This document shows positions 1 through 4,501 of a stretch of DNA of 5,710 nucleotides, piece after piece. Position 1 is the stretch's first letter, and each line of letters opens with the position of its first letter. A model generated the notes under the pieces. The model worked only from the letters and a program-made list of their open reading frames with translations, was not told the origin of the DNA and searched no databases. The translations under genes and the position numbers were made by a program. This DNA is from Sphingobium sp. (GTDB taxonomy: Bacteria > Pseudomonadota > Alphaproteobacteria > Sphingomonadales > Sphingomonadaceae), in NCBI GenBank assembly GCA_020051025.1, contig JAGVJS010000312.1, forward strand, positions 1 to 5,710. The letters run 5' to 3'.

Positions 1-293
1 GCGATCAGCAGGCCGCCCGCCGCCATGCCGGCGAGGCCGGCGCTGAATACCACGCCCAGGCTTTCGGGGCTGGCCTGCCAGTCGCTCGACAGCGCAGGGG
101 CGATGTAGGAGAGGATCAGCACATCCATGCCGTCGAGCATGTTGAGGATGAAGCAGGTCGCGACGACGAGGATCTGGCGCGCGGTCCAGCTGCTGTCGGA
201 CGCCTGTGCCGGGACATTGTCCACGGTCACATAGGGCCGGACGGACACGGTGCCGCTGGCGGAATAACTGGCCATCGAAGAAACGCCTTTCAT
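1..293 (-). CDS. MFS transporter, aromatic acid:H+ symporter-like, N-terminal part (runs off window)
   Basis: Only about the first 97 codons are in the window; the gene continues past position 1. The product begins with a polar tail of about 38 residues. Transmembrane segment 1 (about residues 39-53) follows and contains the motif N-M-L-D-G-M-D-V. Next come A-P-A-L and a tryptophan (about 65-72), then L-G-V-V-F-S-A-G-L-A-G-M-A-A-G-G (about 79-94). The DGxD in helix 1 and the S-x-G-L-x-G-M-x-x-G pattern in helix 2 are typical of the aromatic acid:H+ symporter (AAHS, PcaK/BenK-like) branch of the major facilitator superfamily, inner-membrane carriers for aromatic or related carboxylates. The substrate cannot be read from this fragment. 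The start is uncertain. ATG at 293 has a purine run immediately before it. An in-frame ATG at 275 has AAAGG 10 nt upstream. An in-frame ATG at 320 would add nine residues. The gene lies 135 bp downstream of a LysR-type regulator on the same strand, a plausible regulator. Confidence 0.85.
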   Translation of the reverse strand, partial: MKGVSSMASYSASGTVSVRPYVTVDNVPAQASDSSWTARQILVVATCFILNMLDGMDVLILSYIAPALSSDWQASPESLGVVFSAGLAGMAAGGLLI

Positions 294-428
294 CCTCTCG
301 GGAACCACCGGTTCCGTCATATCATCCAACCCGGTGCCGTATCTGGTTCTATTCTGCGGGTTCGACCGCTATGTTGCGAACGATCCTTGCTTTCCATCCT
401 GCTTAACGCGCCTTGCCATGCCTTTATG
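294..428. other. Intergenic region between LysR regulator and MFS transporter
   Basis: This 135-bp gap lies downstream of the regulator stop codon and upstream of the transporter. Slightly more AT-rich than its surroundings, it holds no supportable gene. I see no stem-loop followed by a T-tract, so no clear intrinsic terminator for the LysR gene, and no convincing -35/-10 pair. It presumably contains the transporter promoter unless the two genes are co-transcribed. The inverted repeat at 301-315 is its most distinct structure. Confidence 0.5.
301..315. repeat. Perfect 6-bp inverted repeat at the transporter start
   Basis: GGAACC-ACC-GGTTCC is a perfect inverted repeat with a 3-base centre. 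If the transporter starts at 293 or 275, this lies just upstream of the start codon, where it could be an operator half-site pair or a small mRNA hairpin affecting initiation. If translation begins at the in-frame ATG at 320, it is simply coding sequence (codons 3-7). A 15-bp symmetric site can occur by chance in GC-rich DNA, so the functional reading is weak. Confidence 0.3.
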
Positions 429-1331
429 TTATGGCTTTGGCCGTGGGAGGGCGAGGAGGACGGAGCGCGCTATCTCCTCGAAAGTCTCGCCGATGATGGC
501 GCGGGGCGATTCCAGATTGCGGTTCATGTAGACGGGCAGCACGCCCGGCTCCTCGAACTCCAGGAAGCGCACTGTTTCGGCATGGGCCTGCATCGCGGTG
601 AAGCTGTCGACCAGCGCGACGCCCATGCCGTTGGCGACGAAGGCCACGGCGGTTTCGGCAAAGCGGATATAGGTCGCGACCTCCAGTTCCTGCCCGGCCC
701 GCGCGAACATGTCGGCGATGATGCGGCCATGCGGCGTGTCGGGACGGAAGGATTGCAATTGCTCGCCGGCGATATCGGCCACGCTGATCCGGTCGCGATC
801 AGCGAGCGGGTGGCTGGAGGGGACAGCGCAGACCATGCGGCCGGCGCCGATGCGGCTGGACAGGATGTTGGGATGATCGAGCGGAAAGGCGGTCAGCGCA
901 TAGTCGCCGCGCTGGAGCGCCAGATAGTCGGCCGCCTGTTCGACCGAGAGAATGTCGAACTGGATGGTGAGGCCGGGATAGTTGGCGGTGAGCCGCGCCA
1001 GCATCTGCGGCACGACCGAATGGCCGAGCGAGGGCGAAGCGCCGATGCGAAAGGTCCGATCCTCCCCCTTGACCAGTCGCTTGATGACATGGTTGAGGTC
1101 TTCGAACCCCTTGTAGACATGCTCGATCTCATCGAACAGCACGCGCGCCTCGTGCGTGGGGACCAGCCGGCCGCGGGTACGGTCGAACAGACGGAAGCGC
1201 AGCTTGTCCTCCATATGGCCGAGCATGCGGCTGAGGCCGGGCTGCGACGTGCCGAGCATCTGCGCGGCGGCGCTGACCGTCTTGGCGATCATGATGGCGC
1301 GGAAAATCTCGATCTGGCGCAGGGTGAGCAT
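429..1331 (-). CDS. LysR-type transcriptional regulator
   Basis: The 300-residue product matches the normal length of LysR-family regulators. Residues about 1-60 form the winged helix-turn-helix: L-R-Q-I-E-I-F-R at the start, S-A-A-A-Q-M-L-G-T-S-Q-P-G-L-S-R through the recognition helix, then L-F-D-R-T-R-G-R-L-V-P-T. A linker helix follows, then an effector-binding domain (about 90-295) with the usual R-I-G-A-S-P-S-L-G opening and G-M-G-V-A-L-V-D near its end. The family consists of DNA-binding tetramers that switch a nearby promoter in response to a small-molecule inducer. ATG at 1331 is favoured because AGGGG (1336-1340) sits 4 nt upstream. The recognition helix has Q-P-G-L-S-R instead of the common Q-P-A-V/L-S-R, a minor variation. 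LysR regulators often stand divergent to their target, but here the transporter lies downstream on the same strand and a dead TonB receptor gene upstream, so the target is unclear. All expected regions are present and the gene looks intact. Confidence 0.95.
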   Translation of the reverse strand: MLTLRQIEIFRAIMIAKTVSAAAQMLGTSQPGLSRMLGHMEDKLRFRLFDRTRGRLVPTHEARVLFDEIEHVYKGFEDLNHVIKRLVKGEDRTFRIGASPSLGHSVVPQMLARLTANYPGLTIQFDILSVEQAADYLALQRGDYALTAFPLDHPNILSSRIGAGRMVCAVPSSHPLADRDRISVADIAGEQLQSFRPDTPHGRIIADMFARAGQELEVATYIRFAETAVAFVANGMGVALVDSFTAMQAHAETVRFLEFEEPGVLPVYMNRNLESPRAIIGETFEEIARSVLLALPRPKP

Positions 1332-1370
1332 GGCGCCCCTGTAGCATTATTTACGCGGCTGTGGACATGG

Positions 1371-1398
1371 GATCGGGAAACGCCCTGCCCTCCCGATC
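1371..1398. other. Stem-loop between receptor pseudogene and LysR gene
   Basis: GATCGGGA (1371-1378) and TCCCGATC (1391-1398) form a perfect 8-bp inverted repeat with a 12-base loop, directly after the receptor stop codon in the direction of transcription. It overlaps a 10-bp palindrome, CCGATATCGG, at 1398-1407. The position fits a transcript-end hairpin for the former receptor gene or a binding site upstream of the LysR gene. No T-run follows on the minus strand, so it is not a classical intrinsic terminator. An AT-rich patch at about 1346-1353, just upstream of the LysR ribosome binding site, could be part of the LysR promoter, but no good -35 element accompanies it. Confidence 0.4.
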
Positions 1399-1409
1399 CG
1401 ATATCGGCC

Positions 1410-1920
1410 TTAGAAGCGATAGTCGCAGGACAAGGTGAAGTTGCGTCCGCGCCCGGCGAAATAACGGGCATTGTCGTTCGGGCGGACGGTCTGGCTGTAA
1501 TAGTCGATATAGAAGGTGTCGAACAGGTCGGTCACGTCATAACCGTCGAACCGGCAGAGCGGATTATAATTGCCCGGCGCGCGCTCGAACTGGCGGGCCA
1601 GGAAGAATTGCGTCTGAATGCGCGCGGACAGCGGGCCGTTGACATAGCTGGCGGCGACATTCAGGCGATCGGGCGAGATGTTGGCGCCGTCCAGGTCGCG
1701 ATCCACCTTGTCCACGCCGTCCGTCGCATTGCCGTCGGTACGCCCGATCAGTGGGCATAGCCGGTCGACAGGATCAGGCCGGGGAGCGGCGTCTTGACGC
1801 TCAGATTGAGTTCGAGACCTGCTGGTTCAGCGTTTCCTGGTCGATCACGTCGATCGTCAGTGGCAGCGCGTCGGCCGGCAGCACCGAACGGGCAGCGGTG
1901 ACGACGACGTCGTCGGCTTC
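1410..1920 (-). pseudogene. TonB-dependent outer-membrane receptor, remnant with large internal deletion and frameshift
   Basis: Three pieces in order resemble one TonB-dependent receptor, a class of about 700-residue outer-membrane barrels that import iron chelates, vitamins or sugars. Piece 1 (1920 to about 1816) reads E-A-D-D-V-V-V-T-A-A-R-S and then L-T-I-D-V-I-D-Q-E-T-L, the start of a plug domain. Piece 2 (about 1819-1751), in another frame, reads G-L-E-L-N-L-S-V-K-T-P-L-P-G-L and then S-T-G-Y-A-H, a late barrel strand. It ends at a TGA (1748-1750). Piece 3 (1751-1410) is shifted once more and continues G-R-T-D-G-N, then D-L-D-G-A-N-I-S-P-D-R-L-N, ending in G-R-N-F-T-L-S-C-D-Y-R-F, with the C-terminal aromatic residue expected of an outer-membrane barrel. 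The signal peptide, most of the plug and most of the barrel (roughly 500 residues by family length) are missing. A further short in-frame loss is likely near 1520-1530. The frame from 1715 to 1410 is open but has only a GTG start without support. I read this as a non-functional relic. Confidence 0.85.
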
Positions 1921-1926
1921 AAAGGA

Positions 1927-3078
1927 TCAGGCGACCAGCGCCTCCACCGTAGGCAGACGCACCTGGAAGACGCTGCCTTCGCCGGGCACGCTCTGCTTGA
2001 GCGAGAGGGCGCCGCCATGCAGCGCGACCAGTTGCCGGACCAGAGCCAGGCCGATGCCCAGCCCCTCCTGCGGGTCGCCATTGGGCTTCTTGACCTGCGC
2101 GAACAGGTCGAAGATGCGGGCCTGCATATCGGACGGGATGCCGATGCCGGTGTCTGCGACCTCTATCTCCGCCCAGCCATCGATCACGCGCGCGGTCAGC
2201 CGCACTTCGCCGCCCGCCGGGGTATATTTGGCGGCGTTGTTGAGCAGGTTGGCGGCAATCTGGACGATGCGGGCATAGTCGACGTCGAGGCAGACCGGCT
2301 GATCTGTGATGTCGAGGACAAGGCGGTGCTGCGCGGCTTCGATCGCGGGCTGGCATGCCTCCACCGCGAAGCCGAGCGCATCTTGCAGCGAGATGCGCTG
2401 GGTCTTGAGCGAAATCTTACCCTGGTCGATGCGGGCGATGTCGAGAATATCCTCGACCAGGCGGGAGAGGTGCTGGACATGGCGGTCCATGCGGCCACGT
2501 ATCTCCCGCGCGGCGTCGGTGCCTTCACGCCGTTCCAGCAGGTGCAGGCCGGCGCCCAGCGCGGCGATGGGGTTGCGCAGTTCGTGGCCAAGGATCGCCA
2601 GAAATTCATTCTTGCGCCGGTCCGCTGCCTGCAAGGCGCCGGCGAGTTTCACCAGTTCGTCCCGCTGCGCCACGATCTGCCGCCGCTGGTCGTACAGGTC
2701 GAAGAAGACCGCCGCCTTGGACCGCAATATATCCGCCTCGATCGGCTTTTGGATGAAGTCCACCGCCCCCGCTTCATAACCGCGGAATCGGCGTTGCAGG
2801 TCGGCGCTGCCAGCGGTTACGAAGATGATCGGGACATGCCGGGTGCGGTCGTTGCCGCGCATATACTCGGCCAGTTCAAAGCCATCCATGCCGGGCATCT
2901 GCACATCGAGCAGCGCCAGCGCTATGTCATGCACCAGCAGCAGTTCCAGCGCCTCCTCACCCGATCGCGCCTTCAGGCAGATCAGGCCGTCGCGCCGCAA
3001 CAGCGCCTCCAGTGCGAGCAGATTTTCCTCAAGGTCGTCGACCAGCAGGCAATAGATGGGGTGCGTATCGCTCGTCAT
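1927..3078 (-). CDS. Hybrid histidine kinase, REC-HisKA-HATPase (soluble)
   Basis: This 383-residue protein has no signal peptide or membrane segment. Residues about 8-122 are a receiver domain with acidic pair D14/D15, phospho-acceptor D58 (L-L-D-V-Q-M-P-G-M-D-G), T88 and K111 (Q-K-P). A charged, probably coiled helix (about 128-156) leads into a HisKA dimerisation domain with H165 in F-L-A-I-L-G-H-E-L-R-N-P. The HATPase domain follows with an N box ending at N281 (N-L-L-N-N-A-A-K-Y-T), a G1 box D-T-G-I-G-I-P (309-315) and a G2 box G-L-G-I-G-L (339-344). All residues needed for phosphorylation and ATP binding are present. With the receiver ahead of the kinase and no sensor domain, it is probably a cytoplasmic relay kinase controlled by phosphorylation of its own receiver, perhaps by the large upstream hybrid kinase (inference). 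Its ATG overlaps the CheB stop by 4 bp (ATGA), implying translational coupling. Its stop lies just before the receptor relic. No output regulator for it is visible in the window. Confidence 0.95.
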   Translation of the reverse strand: MTSDTHPIYCLLVDDLEENLLALEALLRRDGLICLKARSGEEALELLLVHDIALALLDVQMPGMDGFELAEYMRGNDRTRHVPIIFVTAGSADLQRRFRGYEAGAVDFIQKPIEADILRSKAAVFFDLYDQRRQIVAQRDELVKLAGALQAADRRKNEFLAILGHELRNPIAALGAGLHLLERREGTDAAREIRGRMDRHVQHLSRLVEDILDIARIDQGKISLKTQRISLQDALGFAVEACQPAIEAAQHRLVLDITDQPVCLDVDYARIVQIAANLLNNAAKYTPAGGEVRLTARVIDGWAEIEVADTGIGIPSDMQARIFDLFAQVKKPNGDPQEGLGIGLALVRQLVALHGGALSLKQSVPGEGSVFQVRLPTVEALVA

Positions 3079-3650
3079 TGTGCCGCCAGTGTCAGGAGAT
3101 AGGGGATGAGGTCGTCCAGGGTCATAATGCGCGCGGAGGGACAGGCCGCCAGCGCTGCTTCGGGCATGGTAGACACCTGTGCGTCGGTGAAATCCTGCAC
3201 GATGGCGATGCCGCCGGCATCACATACAGCCCGCAGGCCCACCGCGCCGTCATGATTGGCGCCGGTCAGGATGATGGCTGCCAGCGCCGCGCCATAAGCG
3301 TCGGCCGCGCTTTCCAGCAGGACGTCGATGGCCGGTCGGCTGTGATTGACCGGCTCGTCCATCGACAGCGACAGCGACCGGTCCGCCTCCACCAGCAGAT
3401 GATAGTCGGATGGCGCGAAATAGACAGTGCCGGGCAGGACCGGCTCCTTGTCCTCCGCTTCCCGCACCGCGACCCGGCATTTCGCCGCGAACAAAGCCAC
3501 CAGCGCATTGCTGCGGTCCGGCGGCACATGGACGACGATCAGCAGCGGGACCGGGAAGCCGGCCGGCAGCGCGGGCAGGATGCGCAGCAACGCCTGCACT
3601 GCGCCGGCAGACGCACCGATCGCGATGGCCTCAATCGGCGTCGCGCTCAT
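3075..3650 (-). CDS. cheB: CheB-type protein-glutamate methylesterase, receiver-less
   Basis: This 191-residue protein corresponds to the catalytic domain of CheB alone; classical CheB is about 350 residues with an N-terminal receiver. The serine-hydrolase triad can be placed at S14 (I-G-A-S-A-G), H41 (V-V-H-V-P-P-D-R-S) and D134 (L-T-G-A-N-H-D-G-A). Family enzymes remove methyl groups from glutamate methyl esters, or deamidate glutamines, on chemoreceptors, opposing CheR. The aspartate motif reads G-A-N-H-D-G rather than the G-M-G-x-D-G of chemotaxis CheB, consistent with the stand-alone subfamily. Without a receiver the enzyme cannot be switched by CheA-type phosphorylation in cis, so control must come from a partner or substrate. 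The ATG at 3650 is supported by AGGA 3 nt upstream and overlaps the CheR stop by 4 bp (ATGA). It also overlaps the downstream kinase by 4 bp. The gene symbol reflects family membership; a role in motility is not implied. Confidence 0.93.
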   Translation of the reverse strand: MSATPIEAIAIGASAGAVQALLRILPALPAGFPVPLLIVVHVPPDRSNALVALFAAKCRVAVREAEDKEPVLPGTVYFAPSDYHLLVEADRSLSLSMDEPVNHSRPAIDVLLESAADAYGAALAAIILTGANHDGAVGLRAVCDAGGIAIVQDFTDAQVSTMPEAALAACPSARIMTLDDLIPYLLTLAAQ

Positions 3651-4501
3651 GCGTCCTGCCTCTGGTAGATTTTCTCTTCGCGAACGAAATCGGCGAAGGC
3701 GGGGGCATGGGCGGAAAAGCGCAGGCTTTCCTTGGAACCGAGGCCGAGGAAGCCCTTGCGCGCGAGGGAGTCGCGGAACAGGCCGAGCGCCCGGTCCTGC
3801 AATGCCCGGTCGAAATAGATGAGCACGTTGCGACAGGAAATCAGGTGCATTTCGGCAAAGACCGCGTCTGTCACCAGGCTGTGGTCGGAAAACACCACCT
3901 GCGATCGCAGGCTTTTGTCGAAGACGGCGCGGCCATAATCAGCGGTATAATAATCGGACAGCGAGGAGCGGGCGCCGGACTTCTGGTGATTTTCGGTGAA
4001 CTTGCGAATCTGATCGAGCGGATAGACGCCCGTTTCAGCCGCCTTGAGCGCAGTCGGGTTGATATCCGTCGCGTAGAAGAGGGTGCGCTGGTCCAGCCCC
4101 TCTTCCCGGAACAGGATGGAAAGGGAATAAAGTTCCTCGCCATTGCTACATCCTGCGACCCAGACTTTGAGCGAGGGATAGGTGCGCAGATGGGGAATCA
4201 CCTTTTCCCGCAGCGCGCGGAAATAGGCGGGATCGCGAAACATCTCGCTCACCTGCACGGTCAGATAGTTGAGCAGACGCGGCAGCGTGGCAGGATCATG
4301 CAGCAGATGATCCTGCATCGCGGAGAAGCTGGCGAAACCGAGCTGGCCGCGCGCCTGGAGCAGGCGGCGCTTGATCGAGGCACGGGCATAGTGACGGAAA
4401 TCATAATGATAGCGCTGATAGAGCGCCTCCAGCAGCAGCTGGATTTCGATATCCTCCACCCCGTTCTGCGGGAGAGCATCCTGCACTAGCGCGGCATCCA
4501 T
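3647..4501 (-). CDS. cheR: CheR-type protein-glutamate O-methyltransferase
   Basis: The 284-residue length is normal for CheR. The N-terminal helical domain (about 15-75) includes the basic stretch A-S-I-K-R-R-L (41-47), expected to contact the methyl-accepting helix. L-T-V-Q-V-S-E-M-F-R-D-P (80-91) is the family's linker motif. The Rossmann-like S-adenosylmethionine domain shows V-W-V-A-G-C-S-N-G-E-E-L-Y-S-L (113-127), A-T-D-I-N (144-148, with D146 the expected SAM-ribose contact) and L-I-S-C-R-N-V-L-I-Y-F (220-230). The enzyme transfers methyl groups from SAM to glutamates of a receptor-like protein. G-C-S-N-G-E-E-L replaces the more usual G-C-S-T-G-E-E-P, as in CheR proteins outside chemotaxis operons. 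No tetratricopeptide or other extension is present. The ATG at 4501 lies inside the upstream gene (16-bp overlap) without an obvious Shine-Dalgarno, so initiation probably depends on upstream translation. A GTG at codon 6, whose first base is the last base of the upstream TAG, is an alternative start. Confidence 0.93.
   Translation of the reverse strand: MDAALVQDALPQNGVEDIEIQLLLEALYQRYHYDFRHYARASIKRRLLQARGQLGFASFSAMQDHLLHDPATLPRLLNYLTVQVSEMFRDPAYFRALREKVIPHLRTYPSLKVWVAGCSNGEELYSLSILFREEGLDQRTLFYATDINPTALKAAETGVYPLDQIRKFTENHQKSGARSSLSDYYTADYGRAVFDKSLRSQVVFSDHSLVTDAVFAEMHLISCRNVLIYFDRALQDRALGLFRDSLARKGFLGLGSKESLRFSAHAPAFADFVREEKIYQRQDA

Noticed and set aside
356..369. GCGG...CCGC stem as an intrinsic terminator of the LysR gene
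   Set aside because: The stem is only 4 bp, with no T-tract following on the minus strand.
1410..1715. Intact small gene of 101 codons
   Set aside because: The sequence is the C-terminal end of a TonB receptor with no signal peptide and only a GTG start inside a barrel segment. Homology-like sequence continues upstream in other frames, so it is a pseudogene fragment.
387..1760. Long open frame (457 codons) on the plus strand
   Set aside because: It lies antisense to the LysR gene and the receptor remnant. Its translation is rich in A/G/R/D/E/H with no recognisable domain, as expected from the complementary strand of GC-rich coding DNA.
2017..3102. Long open frame (361 codons) on the plus strand
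   Set aside because: It is antisense to the kinase, whose domains and catalytic motifs are unmistakable. The translation shows no family features.
3410..4489. Plus-strand open frame (359 codons) opposite cheB/cheR
   Set aside because: It is a shadow of two well-supported, translationally coupled genes on the other strand and shows no domain or ribosome binding site.
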